From Alphaproteobacteria bacterium (GTDB lineage Bacteria; Myxococcota_A; UBA796; GCA-2862545): a DNA stretch of 64,000 nucleotides. How positions within the stretch are numbered: position 1 is the stretch's first letter; every line of letters begins with the position of its first letter. The stretch spans positions 1-64,000 of the forward strand of contig JACKEO010000013.1 in NCBI GenBank assembly GCA_020632955.1, read 5' to 3'. The notes beneath the pieces were generated by a model. The model was not told the DNA's origin. It saw only the letters and a program-made list of their open reading frames with translations, and did not search any database. Below are positions 7,534-16,120 of the stretch, in pieces. The position numbers and the translations under genes were made by a program.

Positions 7534-9035
7534 CCCGCGAGCACCGGGTCGGGACAGGCCCGCACCGTGCCGCCCTCGGGCACGGCGACCTCGCAGGTGA
7601 AGGCCACCTCGCCCTCCTCCCCCACCTCCAGGCGCTCCGCACCCGCGGGCAACTCGAGGACCACCGGCATCACCCGGCTGGCGACCTGCCAGCCGCGCCC
7701 GCCCACCCGCACCTGCACCGGACGCAGGGGCCGCACCTCCAGGCGACCCGGAGCGGCAGGGGCCGCCGCGCGCGGTGCCGAGGGACGGGCGGGCGACGCG
7801 GTGGGCTGGGCGACGGGCTCGGGGGGCGGTTCCACGGGAGCGGGGTGCGCCGCCTGGGCGAGCGCCACAGGGGCCGGCGCAGGCTCCGCCGGGGCGGGCA
7901 CCGGCGTCGAAGCGGGCTCCGCGCCACCTCCGGCCCAGAGCACCCCCACGACGAGGGCGACCCCCAGCCCGAGGACGCCCGCGACCCACGGCCGACGAGG
8001 CGGCGCGGCAGGAGGCGTGCCCTGGCTCGTCGGGACGACCGCGAGGCCGTCCGGATCCTCCCCGACCAGGAGCACGGGGAGCCACCACCGGCCTGCGGGC
8101 GCGGCCGAGGCGTGCGCGCGCAGGGCGCGACGTCCCCCCGCCACGGCCTCGGGCACGGGCACGCCCTGGGCCAGCGACCGGTACATCCCCTGGTGGAGCA
8201 CCGCAGCCGCGTCCGCATCGAGGGGGCGCGCCGGCGCGAGCACGTCCACGCCCAGCGCCGCGACGGCCGCCGCCGGCGTGCGCAGGGCGCCGGGGTCGGC
8301 CCCTCCGCACACGTCGAGCACCACGAGCCGCGCCCCGGCCAGCCCGTCGTGCAGCGCCGCCGCGGCCGCGCCCGCGGAGGAGCGCGCCGTGCCGTCCTCC
8401 GTTCGGATCCCCACCTCGCCCAGCGCGGCGATCCCGTGGGAGACCAGGTGCACCACGTCGACGGGACCCCCGGCAGCGGACGACTCGACCTCCAGCCCCG
8501 CCGCGCGCGCGGCCGCCTCCGCGCCCCGCACCGCACGCGCACACACCGGGTCGGCGGGCGTGGCGCTCTGCACCCGGACGCGCTCCACCCGCCCCGACGC
8601 GCCCCGCGCACGGGGAGCGCCCCACCGCGCCACGCGGCACCCGGCCGCAGGGCCAGCGTGGGCCGGCGCTCCCTCCAGCAGCTCCCACGGCAGGCCCGCC
8701 CACTGCGGATCCCGTGCGTCGACGACGAGCCAGGCGGGCCGACCGGCCACGTCGCGGGCACCCCGCCAGCGTGCCAGCGCATCGCGCACAGCCTCCAGGC
8801 CGGGGCCACCGAGCAGCGCGGCCAGCTCCGCCCCCGCCTCCTCCTCGCCCGCGCTCGCCGCGAGGTCGTCCTCGGGCAGCAGCAGGCCCGCCTCGCGGGA
8901 CAGCGCGCGGCGCACCCGGTGCTCCGCGGCGTCCACGCGGTCCCAGGGCAGGCGGCCCTCGGCGGATCGTCCGCCGTCGACCGTCACCACGACCCGTCCC
9001 CCGCCCTCGTCGCGTCCGAGGCCGAGCACGGCCAT
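7518..9035 (-). CDS. CHAT-domain (caspase-like) protease with membrane anchor and PEGA-like tail (505 aa)
   Basis: The N-terminal two thirds match the CHAT family of caspase-like cysteine proteases. The dyad is visible as VVHLVSHG (His200) and RLVVLDVCGG (Cys243), with GMYRSLAQGVPVPEAVAGGR further on. A membrane segment lies at about residues 350-372 (VAGVLGLGVALVVGVLWAG), then an Ala/Pro-rich linker and a PEGA-like beta domain (about 430-505, with Cys). The protease domain would be cytoplasmic and the tail periplasmic. CHAT proteases are known in bacterial death and defence pathways, such as gasdermin activation and TPR-CHAT. The ATG was chosen for its GGAGG site. It is the first gene of a tightly overlapping operon. 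Confidence 0.85.
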   Translation of the reverse strand: MAVLGLGRDEGGGRVVVTVDGGRSAEGRLPWDRVDAAEHRVRRALSREAGLLLPEDDLAASAGEEEAGAELAALLGGPGLEAVRDALARWRGARDVAGRPAWLVVDARDPQWAGLPWELLEGAPAHAGPAAGCRVARWGAPRARGASGRVERVRVQSATPADPVCARAVRGAEAAARAAGLEVESSAAGGPVDVVHLVSHGIAALGEVGIRTEDGTARSSAGAAAAALHDGLAGARLVVLDVCGGADPGALRTPAAAVAALGVDVLAPARPLDADAAAVLHQGMYRSLAQGVPVPEAVAGGRRALRAHASAAPAGRWWLPVLLVGEDPDGLAVVPTSQGTPPAAPPRRPWVAGVLGLGVALVVGVLWAGGGAEPASTPVPAPAEPAPAPVALAQAAHPAPVEPPPEPVAQPTASPARPSAPRAAAPAAPGRLEVRPLRPVQVRVGGRGWQVASRVMPVVLELPAGAERLEVGEEGEVAFTCEVAVPEGGTVRACPDPVLAGCRCP

Positions 9036-9060
9036 GGCGCCTCCGGCTGCCGCCGTGAGG

Positions 9061-9066
9061 AAGCTA
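9061..9066 (-). promoter_or_regulatory. Putative extended -10 (TGC TAGCTT) of the CHAT operon
   Basis: On the minus strand TGC-TAGCTT lies 25 bases ahead of the CHAT start, followed by a GGAGG ribosome site. It shares the TGC-TA form with three other candidate promoters in the window. The 118-bp gap is the divergent control region for both operons. Confidence 0.4.
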
Positions 9067-9153
9067 GCACGCGCCCGCACGCCCCCGCGCATGTGCACGA
9101 ACCGGGGACGGACCGGCGGGTGCCATGAAGGGGGCCCCTCCCCGGAGTCCACC

Positions 9154-9894
9154 ATGCGTCCGTTGCTGCCCCTCCTCCTCCTCGGCCTGCCCGCCACCGC
9201 CGCCGCCGGCCAGGTGGCCTCCGCCGGCGCCTACAACGGCGAATACGACCTCTGGTGCGAGGGCGCCTCGCTCACGCTGGACCTGGGCGTGGCAGCCGCG
9301 CTCGGCACCGCGGGAGGCTCGTGGGGTGACCACGCCACCCTGGAGCTCGCCTGCGAGACGCCGCCCGAGGAGATCGAGGCCTTCGGCGACGAGCTCGCCG
9401 CCGGGTGCGCGGGCGCGGGCCTCCCCGCCGCGAGCTGCGGGCAGGTCGCCGACGACCTCGTGGCCGCGCTGATGCCCTTCGCCACGCTGGGCGAGACCGT
9501 GCTGCCCACCGGCATGAACGTGCGGGTGGCCACGGGGAACTGGTTCTCCCAGCTCACCGGCGTGTACAGCGCCACCGTGCGCCACACCTGGGCCGACGGC
9601 CGCGCGCAGACCCTCGGCTACCTGCTCGACAACAACGCGGGGTGGGGCGAGGGCCACCTCTGGACCTTCGGCGCGGCGCTGAACGGCGCGGGCGCCCAGG
9701 GCAACGCGGGCTGCATGGTCACCACCGTGGCCGCCATCGACGCCCAGGTGCGACGGGTGGAGGGCTACGATCTCACCGCCGCCTTCGGCGTGAACCAGTC
9801 GCTCACCTGCCTCGCGGGCGACGCCGGCGGCGCGGTGCTCGCCACGGTGGGGATCAGCTTCTCGGCCGATCTCGCGGGCGCCAAGGTACCCTGA
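9154..9894 (+). CDS. Secreted protein of unknown function (246 aa)
   Basis: The ATG gives a clear Sec signal (MRPLLPLLLLGLPATAAA, cleavage near AAA-GQ). The mature part has seven Cys, probably forming disulfides, and beta-rich stretches such as GVYSATVRHTW and AVLATVGISFSAD. I know of no family for it. It is first in a rightward three-gene operon (4-base gap, then an overlap) divergent from the CHAT operon, so shared regulation is likely. Confidence 0.75.
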   Translation: MRPLLPLLLLGLPATAAAGQVASAGAYNGEYDLWCEGASLTLDLGVAAALGTAGGSWGDHATLELACETPPEEIEAFGDELAAGCAGAGLPAASCGQVADDLVAALMPFATLGETVLPTGMNVRVATGNWFSQLTGVYSATVRHTWADGRAQTLGYLLDNNAGWGEGHLWTFGAALNGAGAQGNAGCMVTTVAAIDAQVRRVEGYDLTAAFGVNQSLTCLAGDAGGAVLATVGISFSADLAGAKVP

Positions 9895-9898
9895 GGCC

Positions 9899-10447
9899 AT
9901 GAGCGCCCCCCTCGCCGACGCCCTGCTGCACGGCCTCGCCGCCGACCTGCTCGACCCGGGCGACGCCCTGGCGGTGCGGAGGGCTGCGGGGCGGGACCCC
10001 GGGCTGGCGCAGGCCCTCGGCGTGCTGCAGACGCGCGCCGGGGCCGTCGGCGCCACCGCGCTCGGGCAGGGCACCGCCGTCCTCGACGCGCAGGCCGCTC
10101 CCCTCCTCGACGCCGCGGCCTCGCGGGAGCTCACGCTCCGGGTGCCGCAGGGAGCTATCGACCCCGCCTGCCTCCCCGTGCTGCTCCGCACCGACGGCGG
10201 CGTGGTGGAGGTGCTGCACCCCACCACCGCGGCCCGCTTCGTCCCCCTCGCCCGCCTGCCCCACGCCGACGGGAGGTACACCCTCCGCGTGCTGCTCCCC
10301 CACCCCGAGGCGGCGCTGGAGCTGCTCCTGGTGCCGGAGGGCACCGCCTGGGAGGATCCGGACGACGAGGCGCCGTGGTCCCGCGCGCGCGCGGCCGCGG
10401 CCCGCGGGGCGCTGGCGGGCTGGAAGGTCGAGCGGGGCGCCGTGTGA
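9899..10447 (+). CDS. Unknown soluble protein (182 aa) in the operon opposite the CHAT genes
   Basis: It starts four bases after the previous stop and overlaps the next start (GTGTGA). It has no signal peptide or membrane segment. The N-terminal half is Ala/Leu-rich and helical. The middle has beta-strand-like segments (GGVVEVLHPTTAARFVPLA, RYTLRVLLPHPEAALELLLV), and the C-terminus is an Arg/Ala helix. The layout of a helical zone and a compact beta zone is compatible with a small regulator, but no family is recognisable. Confidence 0.65.
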   Translation: MSAPLADALLHGLAADLLDPGDALAVRRAAGRDPGLAQALGVLQTRAGAVGATALGQGTAVLDAQAAPLLDAAASRELTLRVPQGAIDPACLPVLLRTDGGVVEVLHPTTAARFVPLARLPHADGRYTLRVLLPHPEAALELLLVPEGTAWEDPDDEAPWSRARAAAARGALAGWKVERGAV

Positions 10448-11814
10448 GGACGGCGCGGGTGCCTGACGCACGCGACACGGACGTGCGCATCGGAGGGGGC
10501 TGGGCCTTCGCGGACCACCCCGCGCTCGCCGCCCACCTGGCGGCCTCCTGCACGACGGCGGCGCAGGCCTCGGCCCTCTCGGCGCTCGGCGACGAGCACC
10601 ACCTGCGGCACCGGGCGGCCTGGTCGGCGGTGGCCTTCACCCCGCACGAGGACGACGCCCGGGTGGCACGCACCTGGACGGACCTGCTCGACGGCGACCT
10701 GTCGCCCCGCACGCTGCGGAGCGCGCGCCAGCTGGCCGGCCCACCCGTGCGCGCCGCCTTCCGCGCCCTGGGACGCGGGCTGGGCCTGCCACCGGACCTC
10801 ACCGAGCGGCACGTACGCGACGCCGAGGAGGCCCTGCACGCCTTCGCCCTCGGCGCCCACCTCGACGTGGCCTCCCGGGTGGTCGAGACCCAGGGGCCGC
10901 CGCTGCGCGCGCTGGCCTCGGCGGTGCCCGAGACGCTGTGGCCCCGCCTCGAGGCCTGCGTGGCAGGCCGACCCGCGTGGCAGGCGGGCCTGGACGCCGT
11001 GGCCGCCACTCCGGTGGACGCCTCCCCCGCAGCACGTCTGGAGGCCGCCGCAGACTGGGCGATCGCGCGCCGCGCCCTCGACGCGCTGGGCGGCGAGGAG
11101 GACGCTGCGGCGGACGGCGAGCTGCCCGGCTGGAGCGTGGTGCGCGCCCACCACGACCGGATGCGTGGTCGCCTGCGGGCCCTGCTGCGCACCGAGCCCG
11201 CCACGCTGGCGAGCCTGGTGCCTCGGCTGGGCGCCCTCGCGGCCCGCACCGACGCGGCCCTGCGCCGGTGGGCCTGGGCCTGGGCCTGGCGGGAGGCCCG
11301 CGTGGGCTTCGCCTTCTCGCTGGAGCGCACCGCCGCCACCGCCTGCGTCGTGGAGCGGGTCCACGCCCCGGACGCGCCCTCGCTCGACGAGGCCGTCGTG
11401 CGCACCTTCGTCCTGTCGATGGCGGGGCGCGGCGCGTGGACCGACCTGCGACGGTGGGTGGCCGGGGAGCCCGGCCGCACCCTGTCGACGCGCTTCTACC
11501 GCTACCTGGCGCAGGCGCCGGATACGCTGGCCGACCCGGGCGAGCCGACCGCCCGGGCGCGCAGCTACGAGGGCCTGCGCGCCCACCTCGCGGCGGGAGG
11601 GCTCGCAGCCCACGCCGACACCGTCCGCAGCGTGGCACAGGCCACCCGGGACCTGGGCCCCGGACGCGACCTGCGCGCGCGCCTGCACGCGGCCCTCGCG
11701 CCGTGGTGGGACGCCGAGGCGCTGCCCCTGCCGGCCCACCACCTGCCCGACTTCCTCACCGGCCTCGCAGAGGCGGCAGCGGTGCAGACGACGGCGTCCG
11801 CCACGCCCGGCTGA
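10444..11814 (+). CDS. Unknown Ala-rich helical protein (456 aa)
   Basis: The GTG start overlaps the preceding stop. The product is almost entirely predicted helix, with many Arg/Ala/Leu heptad-like stretches and a Trp-rich patch (RRWAWAWAWREARVGF). There is no signal, membrane segment or recognisable enzyme motif. The arrangement of repeated helices is reminiscent of a scaffold or helical-repeat protein, but I cannot assign a family. As the third gene of the operon divergent from the CHAT protease, it may act in the same process (inference from position only). Confidence 0.65.
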   Translation: MRTARVPDARDTDVRIGGGWAFADHPALAAHLAASCTTAAQASALSALGDEHHLRHRAAWSAVAFTPHEDDARVARTWTDLLDGDLSPRTLRSARQLAGPPVRAAFRALGRGLGLPPDLTERHVRDAEEALHAFALGAHLDVASRVVETQGPPLRALASAVPETLWPRLEACVAGRPAWQAGLDAVAATPVDASPAARLEAAADWAIARRALDALGGEEDAAADGELPGWSVVRAHHDRMRGRLRALLRTEPATLASLVPRLGALAARTDAALRRWAWAWAWREARVGFAFSLERTAATACVVERVHAPDAPSLDEAVVRTFVLSMAGRGAWTDLRRWVAGEPGRTLSTRFYRYLAQAPDTLADPGEPTARARSYEGLRAHLAAGGLAAHADTVRSVAQATRDLGPGRDLRARLHAALAPWWDAEALPLPAHHLPDFLTGLAEAAAVQTTASATPG

Positions 11815-11864
11815 GCCCCGGCGACGGGATACGCAGCCCGCCTGCACGCCCCGCGGAGGTCGAC

Positions 11865-12068
11865 ATGGTGGAGCCGAAGCCCGGTCTGATGCGCTCGCGC
11901 CGTCACGCGCTCGTCTTCGGCGTGTGCGGCGGCTTCGCCGAGTGGCTGGGGTGGAGTCCCACGGGGGTCCGCGTGGTCTTCGTGGTGGTGAGCGTGCTGT
12001 CGGCGGCCTTCCCGGGCCTGCTGGTCTACCTGCTGCTCACGTTGCTGATGCCGAAGCGCCCGGCCTGA
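11865..12068 (+). CDS. PspC-domain membrane protein (67 aa)
   Basis: The sequence GLMRSRRHALVFGVCGGFAE followed by WLGWSPTGVRVVFVVVSVLSAAFPG and one or two membrane segments is a stand-alone PspC domain of usual length. PspC proteins act at the cytoplasmic membrane in phage-shock or envelope-stress responses. The ATG is preceded by GGAGGT. A GGGATACG element some 35 bases upstream could be the -10. It lies alone between two oppositely oriented groups. Confidence 0.85.
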   Translation: MVEPKPGLMRSRRHALVFGVCGGFAEWLGWSPTGVRVVFVVVSVLSAAFPGLLVYLLLTLLMPKRPA

Positions 12069-12091
12069 TCGCGCCCGGCCGCGGCCGCCGG

Positions 12092-13120
12092 CTACTCGGG
12101 CGCGACGCGCGGGCGGCCGGCGAGCCGATCGCCCACCGCCGCCATCACGGCGTCGGCCACCCGGCGGCTGCCCTCCGGACTCCAGTGGTTCCAGGGTCCG
12201 AGCACGTCGACGCCCGCCTGCCGCGCGGCGGCGAAGCCCGGGTCGATGGCCATGCAGACCTCGGGGTCGCCGCACACCTTCGGGAACCAGGCCAGGTCGT
12301 CGTCCTCCACCGAGCCGTCGGGCAGACCCAGCACGAGCACCTCGACGCCGTCGCCCCGCACCTCGTCGACGAAGCCCTGCACGATCGCCCGCTGCAGGGC
12401 CGGGTCGTCGGAGCTCACGGGACCCGTCACGGCCTGCGCGAGGACGAGGCCGACGTCGAGGAGGCGCGGGCGGAACAGGCTCACCGCCCGGGTGGTCGCG
12501 CGATCCGGGGCCGGCACGCCTCGCAGCGCCAGCGCGCCGTCCCGCAGCACGAAGCGCGGCTTGGGGAAGGCGATGAGGTCGTGCTCGGCGCGGAAGAGGT
12601 CCACCCCGAGCAGCGCCATCACCACCAGGTCGGGCGCCAGCGCACGCCCCTGCTCGCGGTACGACAGCCACATCTGGTCGGGCCCGTAGATGGGCACCCC
12701 CAGGTCCACGATCGCCACGTCGGGCAGCGCGGCCTGCACGTGGGCGAGGAAGACGTCCTCGTCGGCGAGATCGGTGCCGAAGGAGAAGGAGTCGCCCACC
12801 ACCACCACGGTGCGGGAGGCGTCGGTCGGATCGGGCCCCCCGAGGTCGCGGAATCCGTTCGCGTCCACGGTGACCTGCAGGCCGTTCTCGAGCACCGAGC
12901 GCGGGCGATTGACCCACCCCAGCACCGGGTGGTGCGCCAGGGCGGCCTCGAAGGGCGGACCCGGGCCCGCGAGGGTGCGGAGCGGGGGCAGGTGGGGCGC
13001 GCACGACAGGCCCATCCGCGGCCAGTGCACGCCCATGGCACCCAGGGCGATCCGGAGGACGATCTCCACCACCAGGGTCCAGATGAGCAGCAGGCCGAGG
13101 GCGCGGATCAGGGTGCGCAT
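12092..13120 (-). CDS. Membrane-anchored SGNH/GDSL-type hydrolase (342 aa)
   Basis: An N-terminal membrane anchor (LIRALGLLLIWTLVVEIVLRI) precedes an SGNH fold. Block I is VVVVGDSFSFGTDL (Ser near residue 113). Next come DLGVPIYGPDQMWLSYREQG and LVVMALLGVDLFRAEHDL. The final catalytic block is GPWNHWSPEGSRRVAD. This matches the AlgX/AlgJ-like branch that handles acetyl groups on exopolysaccharides, although simple esterase activity is equally possible. The active site would be periplasmic. It sits 58 bases downstream of the cytochrome gene on the same strand. Confidence 0.8.
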   Translation of the reverse strand: MRTLIRALGLLLIWTLVVEIVLRIALGAMGVHWPRMGLSCAPHLPPLRTLAGPGPPFEAALAHHPVLGWVNRPRSVLENGLQVTVDANGFRDLGGPDPTDASRTVVVVGDSFSFGTDLADEDVFLAHVQAALPDVAIVDLGVPIYGPDQMWLSYREQGRALAPDLVVMALLGVDLFRAEHDLIAFPKPRFVLRDGALALRGVPAPDRATTRAVSLFRPRLLDVGLVLAQAVTGPVSSDDPALQRAIVQGFVDEVRGDGVEVLVLGLPDGSVEDDDLAWFPKVCGDPEVCMAIDPGFAAARQAGVDVLGPWNHWSPEGSRRVADAVMAAVGDRLAGRPRVAPE

Positions 13121-13178
13121 GGTGCCCGGCGTAGCGCGCTCCCGGGAGGTCGGCCGACCACGGTGGACGCGCCGGCCC

Positions 13179-14192
13179 CTACGGCGCGGTCCAGCCCACG
13201 GGGCGGTAGGGCGGGCCGCTGTCGTGGTCCACAGGCGGGAGGCTGCGCAGGTAGCGGTACACCGAGCGCAGGTCGGACTCCGAGGTGTCCTGCAGGTTCT
13301 CCCACGGCATGATCGACGACACGTAGGCCCGGCCCTGCTTGATGCGGGCGAGGAAGGCCTCCTCGTCGAGGCGCCCGGTGACACCGGTGGCGTGCGCGGT
13401 GAGGTTCGGCGCCACGAACTCCATGTCGCTGTCGGCCCCGTGACTGGCCTCGGGCAGCGACCCGCCGGCCTTGGGGCCCACGGGCTCGAAGGTGGAGGGG
13501 TCCATGGCGGTGTGGCAGCTGGTGCAGAGCGCGAGGTGCTCGGCCACGTACGCGCCCCGCTCCACCGAGGGCTCCTCGGCCTCGGGCACCCGCACGGGCG
13601 GCGGGTCGTCGCGGGGCGTGAGCGGCGGGAAGGCGTAGGTGAGCAGCACCTTGCCGAAGAGCGCCCAGTGTCCGGGATCGACCGGGTGGTCCACCGGGTC
13701 CAGCGATCGCAGGTACGACAGGATGGCCACCACGTCGTCGTCCGAGGGCGTGGCGCAGGCCAGGCGCATGAAGAAGGACAGCTCGCCGTCGGGCAGCACG
13801 CCGGAGCGGATCGCACGCGCGACGAGGCCGTCCGGGATGGCGCCGATGCCCGTCTCCGGGTCGGGCGTGAGGTTGCGGGCGAACCGTGAGCCCAGCGGTC
13901 CCATGTGGAAGGGCAGGCCGCCGGCGACGGGTGCCGTGTGGACCTTCTCGGGATGGTCGCGGTCGTCGGTGCTGTGGCAGGCGCTGCAGTGCGCGGGACC
14001 GTGCACGAGGTAGCGACCGCGCGCGATGAGCTCCGGGTCGGCGCTGGCCGCCAGATCGGGGATGGGCGCATCGGGGAACTGGAGCCGCGCCTCGGTGGTG
14101 AGGGCGGCGTACGCGACCGCGCCGGCGGCGAGCCCCGCCACACCCGTCACCGTGCCGACCAGTCCGAGGACGAGCGTCCGCTTCCAGGACAT
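13179..14192 (-). CDS. Membrane-anchored dihaem c-type cytochrome (337 aa)
   Basis: One N-terminal membrane segment (TLVLGLVGTVTGVAGLAAG) is followed by two c-type haem motifs, CSACH near residue 70 and CTSCH near 225. Possible axial Met contexts lie in FHMGPLGSRFARNLTPDPETG and SSIMPWENL. The two-domain layout resembles cytochromes that deliver electrons to periplasmic dehydrogenases or oxidases. The start at MSWKRTL was chosen because GGAGGTGTGG directly precedes it. No oxidoreductase partner is next to it. Confidence 0.9.
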   Translation of the reverse strand: MSWKRTLVLGLVGTVTGVAGLAAGAVAYAALTTEARLQFPDAPIPDLAASADPELIARGRYLVHGPAHCSACHSTDDRDHPEKVHTAPVAGGLPFHMGPLGSRFARNLTPDPETGIGAIPDGLVARAIRSGVLPDGELSFFMRLACATPSDDDVVAILSYLRSLDPVDHPVDPGHWALFGKVLLTYAFPPLTPRDDPPPVRVPEAEEPSVERGAYVAEHLALCTSCHTAMDPSTFEPVGPKAGGSLPEASHGADSDMEFVAPNLTAHATGVTGRLDEEAFLARIKQGRAYVSSIMPWENLQDTSESDLRSVYRYLRSLPPVDHDSGPPYRPVGWTAP

Positions 14193-14244
14193 CCACACCT
14201 CCCGCGGCGGAGTCTGGATCCGGCGGAGGGGGCGGGGCAAGCCC

Positions 14245-14661
14245 TCACCGCCCCAGCACCGTCAGCCCCCACGCCAGGAGCACCGCCAGGAAGGCCAGCG
14301 CCCCGCTCCACAACGAGGCCACCCACACCCGCTGCGTCCGCTCCTGCTGCGCGATCACCGCCTCCACCGCCGCGCGCACCGCCACCGCCCGCACCTCGTC
14401 GGCCACGGCCCCGGGCGTCACCTCGCCCAGCAGGTCGCCCGGCCGCACCACCATGCCCGGCATCACCGAGACGGAGCGCAGCACACCGTCGGTGGGGGCC
14501 GCCAGGGTCATCGTGCCCATGTCGGACGCCAGCGTGGCCACCGGCGTGCCCGCCACCACGGGCTCCCCTGGCCGGCACGCCCACGACGCCAACACCACCT
14601 CGCCCGGCAGGGGCAGCGCGTCGGGCAGCCGCACCTCCACCGCGGCCTCGCCGCCGCTCAC
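14245..14661 (-). CDS. Membrane-anchored lipoyl/biotinyl-like barrel protein without the acceptor lysine (138 aa)
   Basis: Residues 1-80 have the biotinyl/lipoyl barrel pattern: PGEVVLASWACRPGEPVVAG, LASDMGTMTLAAPTDGVL and PGMVVRPGDLLGEV. The turn that should hold the modified Lys reads SDMGTMTL, so no lipoyl or biotin attachment is expected. A helix and one C-terminal membrane segment (LWSGALAFLAVLLAWGLTVLG) follow. The GTG start overlaps the upstream SRPBCC stop. Such unmodified barrels usually mediate assembly, as in HlyD-type adaptors. Confidence 0.7.
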   Translation of the reverse strand: MSGGEAAVEVRLPDALPLPGEVVLASWACRPGEPVVAGTPVATLASDMGTMTLAAPTDGVLRSVSVMPGMVVRPGDLLGEVTPGAVADEVRAVAVRAAVEAVIAQQERTQRVWVASLWSGALAFLAVLLAWGLTVLGR

Positions 14662-15110
14662 GCCGGGGCTCCCCGCTCCACCCGCCGTTTCAGCGCCCGC
14701 ACCATGCGCCCCAGCATGCTCTGGATGGACTGGGCCGACAGCTTCAGCGAGAGCGCGCCGGCCAGTCCCCAGCCCGACGTGACGCGGGACACCATCCGCA
14801 CCCGGGTGCCCTCGCCCTCGGCGTCCACCGTCCACGTGCTCTGCACCGAGCGCACGAGGCCCGGCAGCCCGTGGACCTCGTAGACGAGCAGGTGCTCGGG
14901 CTCCCAGGCCACGATGGTCTCGCGGAGGCTGCCCAGGTACGGCACGACGACCACGCGCGTGGTGCCCACGCCCACCGGCCCCGGGGCCTCCAGGTGGGTG
15001 CTGGCGCCCAGACGGGCCCAGGTGCCCAGGTCGCCGTAGCCCTCGCCCAGGACGGCCCAGACGGCGGCGGGAGGGGCCTCGATGTGGGCCTCGTTCACGA
15101 ACTCGCGCAC
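14658..15110 (-). CDS. SRPBCC (START-like/polyketide cyclase) family protein (150 aa)
   Basis: The opening FVNEAHIEAPPAAVWAVLGE is the classic first strand and helix of the SRPBCC hydrophobic-pocket fold. RMVSRVTSGWGLAGALSLKL and a long C-terminal helix follow. Length is normal for the family. These proteins bind or transfer hydrophobic ligands; the ligand here is unknown. It begins 13 bases after the cysteine synthase stop and overlaps the lipoyl-like gene, so the three probably form one transcript. Confidence 0.8.
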   Translation of the reverse strand: MREFVNEAHIEAPPAAVWAVLGEGYGDLGTWARLGASTHLEAPGPVGVGTTRVVVVPYLGSLRETIVAWEPEHLLVYEVHGLPGLVRSVQSTWTVDAEGEGTRVRMVSRVTSGWGLAGALSLKLSAQSIQSMLGRMVRALKRRVERGAPA

Positions 15111-15123
15111 CCGCGCCTCCCGC

Positions 15124-16068
15124 TCACCACCAGTGGGTCTCGTCGAGGTTGGGATCCTGGCGCCGCGCCGCTCCCCAGGGGCGCGCGGGCAGGTACTTCC
15201 AGCCGCCGTCGCTGAACATCACCACGATGGTGCCCTCGTCCATGCGCTCGGCCACCCGGAGCGCGGCGTGCAGCGCGGCGCCGGAGGAGACGCCGGCGAG
15301 GATGCCCTCGGTGGACGCGACCTGGTGGGCCGCCTCGAGCGCGCGCGCCGCCGACACGAGGAAGCGGCCCGACAGCGCGTCGAGGTCGAGCAGCGGCGGG
15401 CGGTAGCCGTCCTCCAGGCTGCGCAGGCCCTGCAGGTGCTCGCCCATCTTCGGCTCCACCCCGATCACCTGCAGGTCCGGGTTGTCTTCCCGCAGGCGGG
15501 TGCTGACGCCCATGATGGTGCCGCCGGTGCCGATGCCGGCGACGAAGGCGTCCACCTTCCCCGCGGCCTCGGCGATCTCGGTGCCCGTGCAGGCGTAGTG
15601 GGTCTGCACATTGAGCGCGTTGCCGAACTGGTTGAGCGGGAACCAGCCCCGCGTGCGGGCGAGCGCGCGCGCCGTCTCGATGGCGCCCCGCATCCCGGCG
15701 TAGGGTTCCACCCAGAGGATCTCGACGCCCAGCAGCTCGAGCACGTCGCGGATCGACGGCACCACGCCGTGCGGGATGACCACCTTGAGCTGGTAGCCGC
15801 GCTGGCGCGCCACCATCGCCACGGCGATGCCGGTGTTGCCGGTGCTGGCCTCGACGATGGTGTCGCCGGGCTTGAGCTCGCCTCGCGCCTCGGCCTGCTC
15901 CACGAGGGCCAGCGCGATGCGATCCTTGATGGACCCGCTCGGGTTCTGGCCCTCGAGCTTGGCGAGCAGCCTCACCCCCGGCTTGGGGGCGAGGTGACGC
16001 AGCTCGACCAGCGGCGTGCGGCCGACGACCGAGAGCAGTCCGGGGCGGGTGGGGAGCGTCACGTCCAT
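15124..16068 (-). CDS. cysM: PLP-dependent cysteine synthase family protein (CysM/CysK)
   Basis: This enzyme makes L-cysteine from an activated serine and a sulfide donor in the cytoplasm. Visible motifs are GRTPLVELRHLAPKPGVRLL, NPSGSIKDR with the PLP-binding Lys, the substrate loop EASTGNTG, the phosphate-binding GIGTGGTIMG and the late SSGAAL. The length of 314 aa and the Trp-rich end fit CysM-like members better than CysK, but the choice of donor cannot be read from sequence. No sulfur-carrier gene is adjacent. Confidence 0.9.
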   Translation of the reverse strand: MDVTLPTRPGLLSVVGRTPLVELRHLAPKPGVRLLAKLEGQNPSGSIKDRIALALVEQAEARGELKPGDTIVEASTGNTGIAVAMVARQRGYQLKVVIPHGVVPSIRDVLELLGVEILWVEPYAGMRGAIETARALARTRGWFPLNQFGNALNVQTHYACTGTEIAEAAGKVDAFVAGIGTGGTIMGVSTRLREDNPDLQVIGVEPKMGEHLQGLRSLEDGYRPPLLDLDALSGRFLVSAARALEAAHQVASTEGILAGVSSGAALHAALRVAERMDEGTIVVMFSDGGWKYLPARPWGAARRQDPNLDETHWW

Positions 16069-16120
16069 GCCTCACACGGGCGGACGCTCCCCACCACCTG
16101 CGGCGGAGCCGCGGGCGGCC

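Noticed and set aside
3869..9128. Long open frames on the plus strand opposite the CHAT operon (over 900 codons each)
   Set aside because: They are Arg/Pro/Ala-rich shadows caused by high GC; the minus-strand frames carry the recognisable domains, signal peptides and coupled starts.
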